In this document: positions 1 to 8,102 of the stretch, piece by piece | Position numbering within the stretch: position 1 is the first letter of the stretch | Layout of the letters: each line of letters opens with the position of its first letter | Origin: Deltaproteobacteria bacterium GWC2_65_14 | Lineage (GTDB): Bacteria; Desulfobacterota; Deferrimicrobia; Deferrimicrobiales; Deferrimicrobiaceae | NCBI GenBank assembly: GCA_001797615.1 | Contig: MGPV01000042.1 | Location: 1 to 53,428 of the forward strand | Length of the DNA: 53,428 nt | Direction of reading: 5' to 3' | Program-made: the position numbers and the translations under genes | The notes under the pieces: generated by a model | What the model was told of the DNA's origin: nothing | Seen by the model: the letters and a program-made list of their open reading frames with translations, nothing else | The model's database searches: none

Positions 1-18
1 CTCGCTATTCGCTCGGCG

Positions 19-43
19 CCCGGGGACGGTTCGAGTCCCCGGG
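19..43. repeat. 9-bp perfect hairpin at the window edge
   Basis: Positions 19-27 (CCCGGGGAC) pair perfectly with 35-43 (GTCCCCGGG) around the 7-nt loop GGTTCGA. The loop looks like a tRNA T-loop, but the normal TTC register would not give a paired T-stem. No T-tract follows on either strand. It lies just downstream of the leftward tRNA-Leu, so it could protect or end that transcript, or be the remnant of another element cut by the window edge. Confidence 0.45.
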
Positions 44-75
44 GTCGGCTATGGTTGTGAAATGAATCGTGGTGA

Positions 76-162
76 TGGTGCCGAAGGGGGGACTCGAACC
101 CCCACGTGGTTGCCCACACTAGACCCTGAATCTAGCGCGTCTGCCAATTCCGCCACTTCGGC
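76..162 (-). tRNA. tRNA-Leu (anticodon CAG)
   Basis: Read on the minus strand, the acceptor strands GCCGAAG (162-156) and CTTCGGC (86-80) pair, followed by discriminator A and a genome-encoded CCA (78-76). The anticodon stem CTAGA/TCTAG encloses loop TTCAGGG, so the anticodon is CAG (positions 128-126) and reads CUG leucine codons. The long variable arm and the T-arm with GGTTCGAGT are typical of a class II leucine tRNA. CUG is expected to be a major leucine codon in GC-rich DNA. The gene points away from rnr and has its own promoter-like sequence just upstream. Confidence 0.96.
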
Positions 163-182
163 GCCCGGCTGCGGAACTACAA

Positions 183-210
183 AGTATAGCAAAGGGCCCC
201 GGCCAGGCAA
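183..210 (-). promoter_or_regulatory. sigma-70-type promoter for tRNA-Leu
   Basis: On the minus strand TTGCCT (210-205) and TATACT (188-183) are separated by 16 bp. The -10 lies about 20 bp ahead of the mature tRNA 5' end at 162. The near-consensus hexamers and the position make this a good candidate; it has not been tested. Confidence 0.6.
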
Positions 211-312
211 GCGGGAAAACGCCTTCCCCGGGGCCATGGCGCGGGAAACTCATGGACGCAGAGGATTCGCGGGAACGGTCCGCTCCAGCTTCGTTGCGCT
301 CCTTGCGCCGGG

Positions 313-359
313 GGGGGACACTCTTGGTTTTCTCGCTGATCACACAAAGAGTGTCCCCC
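313..359. repeat. 13-bp inverted repeat upstream of rnr
   Basis: GGGGGACACTCTT at 313-325 is exactly complementary to AAGAGTGTCCCCC at 347-359, with a 21-nt loop between. This is the main structure in the 293-bp stretch between tRNA-Leu and rnr, in which I see no gene. The GGGAC...GTCCC ends resemble the repeat cluster at 29948-30260, which suggests a dispersed REP-like element; that link is inference. There is no T-run for a classical terminator. Confidence 0.6.
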
Positions 360-438
360 GCCATCCTCAGTCGCGCGCCTCGCCGGCGCGGCGCATCGAG
401 GCTCTCGGTGCGACACCGTATTTATGAAGCGGAGTACT

Positions 439-452
439 TAGGGACAGCCCTA
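439..452 (+). promoter_or_regulatory. small hairpin over the rnr ribosome-binding site
   Basis: TAGGG (439-443) can pair with CCCTA (448-452) around a 4-nt loop, ending 3 nt before the chosen rnr ATG at 456. The only Shine-Dalgarno-like bases nearby (AGGG) lie in the left arm, so the fold would hide them. This is seen in the sequence; a regulatory role is inferred. Confidence 0.35.
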
Positions 453-455
453 CCG

Positions 456-2684
456 ATGAGGGACAGAAGATTCTGGGAACGGTGGCTCCGGGAGCATGCG
501 GAGACGCTCGCGCCGAAACCCTCCTCGGTGCGGGAATGGTACCGGGCCGCCGGGGTCCGGAAGGGGGAGCGCCGCCACTTCCGGGCGGCCCTGCAGGGGG
601 CCTCCCTGTGGACCTCCCCGCGAAAGCGAGGGAAAGGGCGCAGCCTGCGCGACGGGGAGGAAAAGCCGGGGGGGGGGCATGGAGGCGCGCGTTCCGACGA
701 CACGAGGAGCGAACCGCACGGTCCCCGAAGGGAGGGGAGGCTCCGGTTTACGCGGGAAGGTCGCCCCCTCGTCCTGACGGGCTCTCCGCAGGAGCCTGCG
801 ATCCGGATCCCGGGGAATTCCCTTTCCGGGGCGTGGCCCGGGGACCGGGTGGAGGTGAGGCTGGAAAGAAGGAGAGGGGGCGCCCCTCCGTACGGCCGGG
901 TCGTCCGCATCGTCGAGCGGGGATTCCGGGAGTTCGTGGGACGCTTCACCGCGTCCGGCGATTCCGCGTTCGTCCGGTTCCGCGACCGTGAAGGGGAATT
1001 TCTCGTCCCCGCGACCGTTCCGAACGGTCTGCGGCCGCAGCAGGGGGAGCTGGTCCTCGCGGAGGTATCCGAGTATCCCCGACCCGGAAAGGAAGGAAGG
1101 GCAAGCCTTCTCCGGACCCTGGGGAAGGAGCATACCCTCGAGACGATCGTCCTGTCGGTGGTCTCCGCGAAAGGGGTCCCGTCCCGGTTCCCGGAAGGGG
1201 CCCTGGAGGAGGCGGCGCGCCTGCCCCGATCGGTGCGCCTCCCGCGATCCGGAGGGCGGGAGGCGCCGGGGGAAGTCCGGCGGGTGGACCAGAGGCATCT
1301 GCCCTTTGTGACGATCGACGGGGAGGATGCGCGCGACTTCGACGACGCCGTCTGCATGGTCCGGGAGCGGGGGAGAACCCGCCTTCTGGTGGCGATCGCG
1401 GACGTGTCGCACTATGTTCCCCCGGGGAGCGAGGTCGACCGGGAAGCCTACCGGCGGGGAACCAGCGTGTATTTCCCGGACCGGTGCATCCCCATGCTGC
1501 CGGCCCCGCTGTCCGAGGGGATCTGCAGCCTCAAGCCCGAAGTGAACCGCCTTGCCGTGACGGTGGAGATCCCGATCGGGGAGGGGGGAGAGCCTCTCGC
1601 GGCCTCCTTCTACCCGTCGGTGATCCGCAGCCGGTCCCGGCTCACCTACGCGCGCGTGCATGCCCATCTCGCCGGGGAGGCGTCCGGGCGGAGGGGAGGA
1701 ATCGGGGGCCAGGTCGGGAGGATGCTCCGGGAGATGGAGATCCTCGCCGGCCGGCTCACACGAGCCCGCGCCGGGCGCGGATCCCTGGACCTCGAACTTC
1801 CCGAGACCAGGATCGACGTGGCCGATTCCCTGCCGGTGGGCGTGGTGCACGCGCCCCGCTGGGAGGCCCACCGGATCATCGAGGAGTTCATGCTGCTCGC
1901 GAACGCGGCCGTGGCGGAATTCCTGTCCGCGCGCGGGTTTTCCTTCCTGTTCCGGATCCACGAGCCGCCGGCGGAAGAGCGGGTCGCGGAATTCGAGGAG
2001 ACCGCGGCCAGGCTGCTGCGGCGCTCCCGGGCGACCGGGAGCCGGGAGATTCCCAGGCGCCTCCAGGCCTGGGCCGACGCGGCGAAGGGGGGAAAGTACG
2101 AGAAGCAGGTTCACCTGTCGCTGCTGCGGAGCCTGATGCTCGCCCGGTACGGGCCCGAGGAGAAGGGGCACTTCGGGCTGGCCCTTGCACGCTATGCCCA
2201 TTTCACCTCCCCGATCCGGCGGTACCCCGACCTCGTGGTGCACCGGGTCCTCAAGGCGGCGCTGGGAGATGCGGGGTATCCGGAGTACTCCGGCACGGTT
2301 GCCGCGAAGGGAACGGCGCTTGGCGAGCATCTGAGCGCCCGCGAGCGGGCCGCGATGGAGGCGGAGCGGGACGTCTCCGCCCGCGCGAAAGCGCTCTTTC
2401 TCTCGAAACGGACGGGGGAAACGTTCCCGGGATCGATCGGCTCCGTCACCCGGCACGGGTTTTTCGTGGAACTGGAGGAGATTCCGGTGGAGGGGTACGT
2501 TCCCGTGTCGACTCTCCGGGACGACCTCTACCGGTATTCTCCGGAGCGGGGGGAATGGTACGGGACGGTGCGCGGAACACGGCTTGCGCCCGCGGACCGG
2601 GTCCTGGTCCGCCTGTTCCGGGCGGATCCGGACCGGGGGCAGATCGATTTCCTTTTCGTTGAAAAACTCCCGGAATCCCTCTAG
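456..2684 (+). CDS. rnr: ribonuclease R (RNB family 3'-5' exoribonuclease)
   Basis: A 742-residue hydrolytic 3'-5' exoribonuclease that degrades structured RNA. The N-terminal region is followed by cold-shock-like domains, then the RNB core with the metal-binding aspartate cluster DGEDARDFDDAV near residues 288-299. A C-terminal S1 domain (about 650-735) contains GSIGSVTRHGFFVELEE. I chose the ATG at 456 because the protein there begins with the usual WERWLREHAETL-type segment; an open frame continues upstream to 252 but crosses the hairpin at 313-359 and has no family likeness. The Lys-rich tail of the E. coli enzyme is missing. The stop codon lies inside the -10 of the next gene's promoter. 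Confidence 0.93.
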   Translation: MRDRRFWERWLREHAETLAPKPSSVREWYRAAGVRKGERRHFRAALQGASLWTSPRKRGKGRSLRDGEEKPGGGHGGARSDDTRSEPHGPRREGRLRFTREGRPLVLTGSPQEPAIRIPGNSLSGAWPGDRVEVRLERRRGGAPPYGRVVRIVERGFREFVGRFTASGDSAFVRFRDREGEFLVPATVPNGLRPQQGELVLAEVSEYPRPGKEGRASLLRTLGKEHTLETIVLSVVSAKGVPSRFPEGALEEAARLPRSVRLPRSGGREAPGEVRRVDQRHLPFVTIDGEDARDFDDAVCMVRERGRTRLLVAIADVSHYVPPGSEVDREAYRRGTSVYFPDRCIPMLPAPLSEGICSLKPEVNRLAVTVEIPIGEGGEPLAASFYPSVIRSRSRLTYARVHAHLAGEASGRRGGIGGQVGRMLREMEILAGRLTRARAGRGSLDLELPETRIDVADSLPVGVVHAPRWEAHRIIEEFMLLANAAVAEFLSARGFSFLFRIHEPPAEERVAEFEETAARLLRRSRATGSREIPRRLQAWADAAKGGKYEKQVHLSLLRSLMLARYGPEEKGHFGLALARYAHFTSPIRRYPDLVVHRVLKAALGDAGYPEYSGTVAAKGTALGEHLSARERAAMEAERDVSARAKALFLSKRTGETFPGSIGSVTRHGFFVELEEIPVEGYVPVSTLRDDLYRYSPERGEWYGTVRGTRLAPADRVLVRLFRADPDRGQIDFLFVEKLPESL

Positions 2685-2687
2685 AAT
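2659..2687 (+). promoter_or_regulatory. promoter of the receiver-domain gene
   Basis: TTGAAA (2659-2664), a 17-bp spacer and TAGAAT (2682-2687) make a strong sigma-70-type match. The -10 includes the TAG stop of rnr. Transcription would start near 2694, with a GGAGG ribosome-binding site at 2700-2704 and the ATG at 2709. Confidence 0.65.
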
Positions 2688-2708
2688 GAGGGACAATTTG
2701 GAGGGACC

Positions 2709-3836
2709 ATGGCCAAGAAACTTCTTCTCGCGGAAGACAGCCTGACCATCCAGAAGGTGTTCGCCCTCACCTTCCAACAGTCCGACATCTCGCTGACCAC
2801 GGTGGACAACGGGGAGGATGCCGTACGCCTCGCCGGGGAGATCTCCCCGGACCTCGTGGTCGCCGACGTCACCCTTCCCGACCGGGACGGGTTCGATGTG
2901 GCTACCACGCTGCGCGGCCAGGAGGCGACCCGTTCCTGCCCGATCCTGATCCTCGCCGGAAGCCTTCCCCCGTTCGACGAGGAGAAGTTCCGGAAATGCG
3001 GGGCCGACGGGGTGCTGTTCAAGCCGTTCGAGTCCCAGGAGCTGATCGACAAGGTGGAGGCGCTGCTGCGGAGCGGGGAGGTTCCCGCCGAAGGCCCGAC
3101 GGAAGAGGCGGCTGCGGGCGCGGAGGAACTCTGGGACTTCAGCGACGTCCTGGAGGAGGTGAACGAGGAGACCGGGAAGGGAGCCGCCGCTGCTGCGCCT
3201 ACGGAGAGCCTTCTCCCCGGAGCCGGCGGGATGGCCGGAAAGGGGGAGGAGCTGGGCTCTCTGGAGGAATTCGACGTTTCCCTGGAGGAGATCGCGAGGG
3301 AGGAGGAGCTGGAGTCCGTGCAGGCCGAGGAGGCCGCTCCCGCGGAAGCCGTGGAGGATATCGCCCCGGTGGTCTCCCACGCGGAGGATCTCGCCTACGA
3401 CGATTCTCCCCCCGCGGTGACCGACCTGACCTCCGCGATCGAAGCTGCCGGAGGTTTGCAGATGGAGGAGACGCAGGAGTTTACGGCCGCGACGGAGGAG
3501 GCCGGGCCGGCCGAGGCGCCGGAAACCGCACCGGAGGTCCGGGCGGAGCCCTTCGTTCCGGCGATAACCGCTGTGCAGGCTGCCCCGGAGACGCTCCTTC
3601 CGGCGGAGGACCGGCTCCGGGAGGAATTTTCCGACAGGGCACGGGAGATCCTCGAGCGGGTCGCTGCGGAGACCGTGGAGAAGGTGATGTGGGAGATGAT
3701 GGACCGCCTCTCCGCGGAGATCACGGAGAAGATCCGGGAGGCGGTCGAGGCTGTGGCGTGGGAAGTCATCCCGGCGACCGCGGAGTCGGTGATCCGCGAG
3801 GAGATCGAACGGATCCGCACGAAAACCGGGGAATAA
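2709..3836 (+). CDS. orphan response-regulator-like protein with acidic linker and repeated C-terminal helices
   Basis: A 375-residue protein. Residues 1-118 are a receiver domain: acidic pair E9/D10, phospho-acceptor D53 in VVADVTLPD and conserved K105 in FKPFE. The usual Thr/Ser switch position appears to be A83. Residues about 120-305 form a low-complexity linker rich in Glu, Ala and Pro. The last 60 residues are predicted amphipathic helix with a duplicated motif, VEKVMWE at 323-329 and VEAVAWE at 346-352. There is no DNA-binding or enzymatic output domain, and no histidine kinase nearby. The output is probably a protein-protein interaction, but the function is unknown. It has its own promoter, and valS begins 119 bp downstream. 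Confidence 0.8.
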   Translation: MAKKLLLAEDSLTIQKVFALTFQQSDISLTTVDNGEDAVRLAGEISPDLVVADVTLPDRDGFDVATTLRGQEATRSCPILILAGSLPPFDEEKFRKCGADGVLFKPFESQELIDKVEALLRSGEVPAEGPTEEAAAGAEELWDFSDVLEEVNEETGKGAAAAAPTESLLPGAGGMAGKGEELGSLEEFDVSLEEIAREEELESVQAEEAAPAEAVEDIAPVVSHAEDLAYDDSPPAVTDLTSAIEAAGGLQMEETQEFTAATEEAGPAEAPETAPEVRAEPFVPAITAVQAAPETLLPAEDRLREEFSDRAREILERVAAETVEKVMWEMMDRLSAEITEKIREAVEAVAWEVIPATAESVIREEIERIRTKTGE

Positions 3837-3955
3837 TCCACAGAGCACGAAGAGCGGCCGGAAGGCCTGTCCCTTTCGCGTGGAGCCGGGTGCTCTTGCG
3901 GAAAGGCGAGGGACGCTCCCGCCGGGCGCGGGAAGGATTCCGGGGAGCGGGACGG

Positions 3956-6604
3956 ATGGGTTCGCAGGAGCAGGACAAATCGTACGATCCGGCGAAGGCC
4001 GAATCGAAGTGGTATGAGTACTGGATGGAACAGCGGCTGTTCCACGCCGACCCGTCCGGTCCCGGTGAGGCCTACTCGATCGTCATCCCCCCCCCGAACG
4101 TGACCGGTTCCCTCCACATGGGGCACGCGCTGAACGTGACGCTCCAGGATGTCCTGGTGCGGTACCACAGGATGTGCGGGAAAAACACGCTCTGGCTCCC
4201 CGGCACCGACCACGCGGGGATCGCGACGCAGAACGTGGTCGAGCGGCTGCTCGCGCGGGAGGGGGTGGACCGGCAGACGCTGGGGCGCGATCGGTTCGTC
4301 GAGCGGGTATGGCGCTGGAAGGAGGAGAGCGGCGGGGCGATCCTGAACCAGCTTCGTCGGCTGGGGGCCGCGTGCGACTGGGAACGGGAGCGGTTCACCA
4401 TGGACGAGGGGCTGTCCCGCGCGGTCCGCGAGGCCTTCGTCCGGCTCTACCGGAAGGGGCTCGTCTACCGGGGGCGGTACATCATCAACTGGTGTCCCCG
4501 CTGCCGGACCGCGCTCTCCGACCTCGAGGTCGCCTACGAGGAGACGAAGGGCGCCCTCTACTACATCCGGTACCCGGAGCTTTCGGGCCGCCGCAGCGTG
4601 GTGGTGGTCACGACCCGCCCCGAGACGATGCTGGGGGACACCGCGGTGGCGGTGCACCCCAAGGATGAGCGGTACGCGGGCCGGACCGGCGCGACGCTCC
4701 GCCTCCCCCTGATGAACCGCCCGATTCCGCTGCTCGCCGACGAGATGGTCGACCCGGCCTTCGGGACGGGTGCGGTCAAGATCACTCCCGCCCACGACCC
4801 GAACGACTTCGAGGTGGCCCGCCGGCACGAGCTTCCCTCCGTGCAGGTGATCGACGACTCCGGCGTCATGACGAAGGAGGCGGGCCGCTTCTCCGGGATG
4901 GACCGGTTCCGGTGCCGGGAGGCGGTGGTCGAGGCCCTCCGGGCGGAGAACCTCCTGGAGAGGGAGGAGCCCCATCTCCACAACGTCGGGAACTGCTACC
5001 GGTGCAGGACCGTCGTGGAGCCGATGGAGAGCATCCAGTGGTTCGTGAAGACCGCCCCCCTCGCGGAACCGGCCATCCGGGCCGTCCGGTCGGGGGAGAC
5101 CCGGATCGTCCCCGGGAACTGGGAGCGGACCTATTTCGACTGGATGGAGAACATCCGCGACTGGTGCGTCTCCCGGCAGATCTGGTGGGGGCACCGGATC
5201 CCCGCCTTCCACTGCGACGGGTGCGGGCACACGATGGTGGAGACGGACCGCCCGGACCGCTGCTCCTCCTGCGGATCGGGGGAGGTCCGGGAGGAGGAGG
5301 ATGTCCTGGACACCTGGTTCTCCTCCTCGCTCTGGCCCTTCTCCACGATGGGGTGGCCCGACGCCACGGAAGACCTGGAGCGGTACTATCCCACCTCCGC
5401 GCTGGTGACCGGGTTCGACATCCTCTTCTTCTGGGTCGCCCGGATGATGATGATGGGGATCGAGTTCACGGGGAAGGCCCCCTTCCGCGACGTGGTCATC
5501 CACGCCCTCGTGCGGGACGCGAAGGGGGAGAAGATGAGCAAGACCCGGGGGAACGTGATCGATCCCCTCGAGCTGATGGAGCGGTACGGGACCGACGCCT
5601 TCCGGTTCACCCTGCTGGCGATGGCGGTCCAGGGGCGGGACATCCGGATGGCGGACGACCGCCTGGAAGGGTACCGGAACTTCATGAACAAGATCTGGCA
5701 GGCGGGCCGGTTCGTGCGGATGCATGTCGACGGGAACACGTCCCGGGCGCTTCCGGCCGACCTGCCCGACGTGGACCGGTGGATCCTGTCCCGGCTGACG
5801 CGGGCGGTCGACGGGATCCGGAAGGGGATCGAGGAATACCGGTACAACGACGCGGCTTCCGCCTTCTACCAGTTCACCTGGCACGAGTTCTGCGACTGGT
5901 ACCTGGAGATGATCAAGCCCTCCCTCCTGCAGGAGTCGGATCCGGCGGCACGGGAGAGCCAGCGCGCCGTGCTGCTCCACGTCTTCGAGACGCTGCTGGC
6001 GCTGGGGCACCCCTTCATCCCCTACATCACGGAGGAGATCTGGCACCTGCTGCCGGGGGAGCGGAGGAGCCTCCTGGCGCGGTCCTATCCCGAAGCGGAC
6101 CCGGCCGCGGCGGAGGTGGACGTCGAGGAGCGGATGGGGCGGCTGATGGAGATCGTCCGCGCGGTGCGAAACATCCGGAGCGAGCTGAACGTCCCCCCCG
6201 CGAAGAAGGTGGAGATCCGGCTGAAGGGGCGGGCGGAGGAGATGCGTTTCGTCAGGGCCCACGAGGAGATCCTGCTCCGCCTCGCGCGGGCGGGGCGGGT
6301 GGCCTACAAGGACCCCGAATACATCCCCGTCCAGGACGCGACCGCCGTGGTGAACGACATCGAGGTCTGCATCCCGCTGGCGGGGCTGATCGACTTCGGG
6401 CAGGAGGCGCAGCGTCTCCGGAAGGAGATCGACAAGGCCTCCGCGGAACTGTCGGTCGTCGGCGCCAAGCTGGCGAACGAGAAGTTCGTGGAGAACGCCC
6501 CCCCCGACATCGTCGAGGCGCACCACGAGAGGAGGACGGGGCTGGAGGAGAAGATCGCGAAGCTCTCGAAGAATCTCGAGCTGGTGAGCCGGTACCTCGC
6601 ATGA
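3956..6604 (+). CDS. valS: valyl-tRNA synthetase
   Basis: An 882-residue class I enzyme that charges tRNA-Val. The ATP-binding HMGH is seen near residue 55 (PPPNVTGSLHMGHA) and the KMSKT loop near 528. An editing (CP1) domain lies between them. A zinc-ribbon-like CDGC...CSSC pair sits near residues 420-440. The anticodon-binding region is followed by the C-terminal coiled-coil tRNA-binding arm (last about 65 residues, ending in EEKIAKLSKNLELVSRYLA), a ValRS hallmark. The ATG at 3956 places the family's YDPAKAESKWYEYW segment at the N-terminus. The open frame extends far upstream, but that part runs through another gene. The stop overlaps the nadC start by 4 bp (ATGA). Confidence 0.97.
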   Translation: MGSQEQDKSYDPAKAESKWYEYWMEQRLFHADPSGPGEAYSIVIPPPNVTGSLHMGHALNVTLQDVLVRYHRMCGKNTLWLPGTDHAGIATQNVVERLLAREGVDRQTLGRDRFVERVWRWKEESGGAILNQLRRLGAACDWERERFTMDEGLSRAVREAFVRLYRKGLVYRGRYIINWCPRCRTALSDLEVAYEETKGALYYIRYPELSGRRSVVVVTTRPETMLGDTAVAVHPKDERYAGRTGATLRLPLMNRPIPLLADEMVDPAFGTGAVKITPAHDPNDFEVARRHELPSVQVIDDSGVMTKEAGRFSGMDRFRCREAVVEALRAENLLEREEPHLHNVGNCYRCRTVVEPMESIQWFVKTAPLAEPAIRAVRSGETRIVPGNWERTYFDWMENIRDWCVSRQIWWGHRIPAFHCDGCGHTMVETDRPDRCSSCGSGEVREEEDVLDTWFSSSLWPFSTMGWPDATEDLERYYPTSALVTGFDILFFWVARMMMMGIEFTGKAPFRDVVIHALVRDAKGEKMSKTRGNVIDPLELMERYGTDAFRFTLLAMAVQGRDIRMADDRLEGYRNFMNKIWQAGRFVRMHVDGNTSRALPADLPDVDRWILSRLTRAVDGIRKGIEEYRYNDAASAFYQFTWHEFCDWYLEMIKPSLLQESDPAARESQRAVLLHVFETLLALGHPFIPYITEEIWHLLPGERRSLLARSYPEADPAAAEVDVEERMGRLMEIVRAVRNIRSELNVPPAKKVEIRLKGRAEEMRFVRAHEEILLRLARAGRVAYKDPEYIPVQDATAVVNDIEVCIPLAGLIDFGQEAQRLRKEIDKASAELSVVGAKLANEKFVENAPPDIVEAHHERRTGLEEKIAKLSKNLELVSRYLA

Positions 6605-7425
6605 TCCACCGGCTGGAATTCGAGGAAACGGTCCGGGCGGCGCTCCGGGAGGATGCCCCGTTCGGGGATCCGTTCGGGTCGGCCTTCACGCGGGCCGGCC
6701 GGGGGGTCTTCCTCGCGGGAGCGGAGGGGCTGTTCTGCGGGGGGCCGGTCGCGGTCGAGGTCTTCCGGCAGGTCGACCCGGCGGCCACGGTCTCCTTCCC
6801 GGAGGAAGGGACCCGCATCTCCCCGGGGATGCGGGTGGGGGAGGCGGGCGGACCGCTCTCCTCGCTCCTGAGGGCGGAGAGGACCGCGCTGAACTTCCTG
6901 CAGCGTCTCTCAGGGATCGCCACCGCGACGGGCACGTTCGCCGCGCGTGTCGCCCCCTACGGTACCCGGATCCTGGACACCCGGAAGACCACCCCCCTGT
7001 GGCGGGCGCTCGAAAAGCACGCGGTGCGGACCGGAGGGGGGAGGAATCACCGCTTCACCCTCTCGGACGGGATCCTGGTCAAGGAGAACGGGATCCGCGC
7101 GGCGGGCGGGATCCCCGAAGCCGTCGCCGCCGCGAGGCAGGCGGCCCACCACCTGTCGCGCGTGCAGGTCGAGGTGGAGTCGCTGGAGGACGCGGAAGCG
7201 GCGGTCGCGGCCGGCGCGGACGCCCTCCTTCTCGACAACATGGCCCCCGCGCAGGTCCGCGAGGCGGTCGCCCGGTTCGGGTCGAAGGTCTTTCTCGAGG
7301 CCTCGGGCGGTATCCGCCTCGAGAACGTCGAGGAGTATGCGCGGACGGGGGTTCCGGCTCTCTCGGTCGGCGCGCTGACCCATTCCTCCCCCTCCCTGGA
7401 CATCTCGTTCGAACTGGACCGATGA
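6601..7425 (+). CDS. nadC: nicotinate-nucleotide pyrophosphorylase (quinolinate phosphoribosyltransferase)
   Basis: A 274-residue cytosolic enzyme that makes nicotinate mononucleotide from quinolinate and PRPP, the entry of de novo NAD synthesis. The active-site motif DTRKTTP lies near residue 126, followed by a basic stretch (RTGGGRNHR) and the C-terminal barrel motif LEASGGI. Length is normal for the family. It starts inside the valS stop (ATGA) and ends inside the next start (ATGA), so translational coupling is likely. nadA and nadB are not in the window. Confidence 0.96.
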   Translation: MIHRLEFEETVRAALREDAPFGDPFGSAFTRAGRGVFLAGAEGLFCGGPVAVEVFRQVDPAATVSFPEEGTRISPGMRVGEAGGPLSSLLRAERTALNFLQRLSGIATATGTFAARVAPYGTRILDTRKTTPLWRALEKHAVRTGGGRNHRFTLSDGILVKENGIRAAGGIPEAVAAARQAAHHLSRVQVEVESLEDAEAAVAAGADALLLDNMAPAQVREAVARFGSKVFLEASGGIRLENVEEYARTGVPALSVGALTHSSPSLDISFELDR

Positions 7426-8102
7426 GCGCCCGGACCGTTTTCCCGCTCCTTCTCCTGCTCGCCTTTCTCTCCTCCACCGGCGGGAACGCGGCGTTCGCCG
7501 GGCAGGGGGAAGAGGCCTCCCCTGCCCGTGGATCGCGGGGATATCGGCTCTACGAGGAGACCGCCGCCTCGGTGAACGGCCGGGTTCTCTTCCGGACCGA
7601 ACTGCTCCGGGAGGCCTGCCTTCTGCGCTGCGGGGCCTTCCCCGGGGACGAGCCGGCCGAGCTTCCCCTTCCGGAGGTCCGGGAGCGGAGGATCCGGGAG
7701 ATCCTCGTCCTCCAGGAGGAGGAGAAGCTGGGGCTCGGACAGGTCGACAACGCCTCGGTCCTGGCGGCCGCCGCCGCCGCGAATGCGCGCCTTAAGGCCT
7801 GCCCTTCCCCCTGCGCGCGGGAGATCGACGCATCCGACCTTCGCGCGTTCGTGGAGCACCGGCTGGTCGTCCGGGAGTTTCTTCGGAAGCGGGTCGCCGT
7901 CTTCGTCGACGTGAACGAGGAGGAGGTCCGCCGGGAGATCGCGCGGCGGGTCTCCCGCGGGGAGATCCAGGGGGATCCGCCTACGGAGGAGCAGGTCCGG
8001 CTGGAGCTCTTCGAGGAGAAGGCCTCCCGGGAGATCCGAAACTGGTACGACCGGGTGGCATCGAAATCGAAGATCGTGCGTTCGCCTCTGGAGGAGAAAT
8101 GA
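7422..8102 (+). CDS. small exported protein, SurA-N-terminal-like, without a PPIase domain
   Basis: A 226-residue protein with a clear signal peptide: MSAR, a leucine-rich core at residues 7-16 and a likely cleavage after about residue 26 (AAFAG). The mature part begins with a SurA/PpiD-like segment (ASVNGRVLFRTELL, about 49-62) and is otherwise helical and charged. It has no parvulin isomerase domain. Four cysteines form two CxxxC pairs, C66/C70 and C127/C131, which could make disulfides in the periplasm. It overlaps nadC and queD by 4 bp each. A periplasmic chaperone role is inferred; the exact function is unknown. Confidence 0.7.
   Translation: MSARTVFPLLLLLAFLSSTGGNAAFAGQGEEASPARGSRGYRLYEETAASVNGRVLFRTELLREACLLRCGAFPGDEPAELPLPEVRERRIREILVLQEEEKLGLGQVDNASVLAAAAAANARLKACPSPCAREIDASDLRAFVEHRLVVREFLRKRVAVFVDVNEEEVRREIARRVSRGEIQGDPPTEEQVRLELFEEKASREIRNWYDRVASKSKIVRSPLEEK

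Noticed and set aside
19-43. A second tRNA gene ending near position 50
   Set aside because: The loop contains GGTTCGA, but the conventional T-arm register does not pair and no acceptor or CCA end fits; kept only as a hairpin.
62-427. Open frame across the tRNA-Leu and upstream region
   Set aside because: It is antisense to a well-formed tRNA and has no protein-family likeness.
252-455. N-terminal extension of RNase R by 68 residues
   Set aside because: It runs through the 13-bp inverted repeat, has no RNase R similarity, and the ATG at 456 gives the normal family start.
450-3848. 1132-codon open frame on the minus strand
   Set aside because: Shadow of rnr and the receiver gene caused by high GC; low-complexity composition and no motifs.
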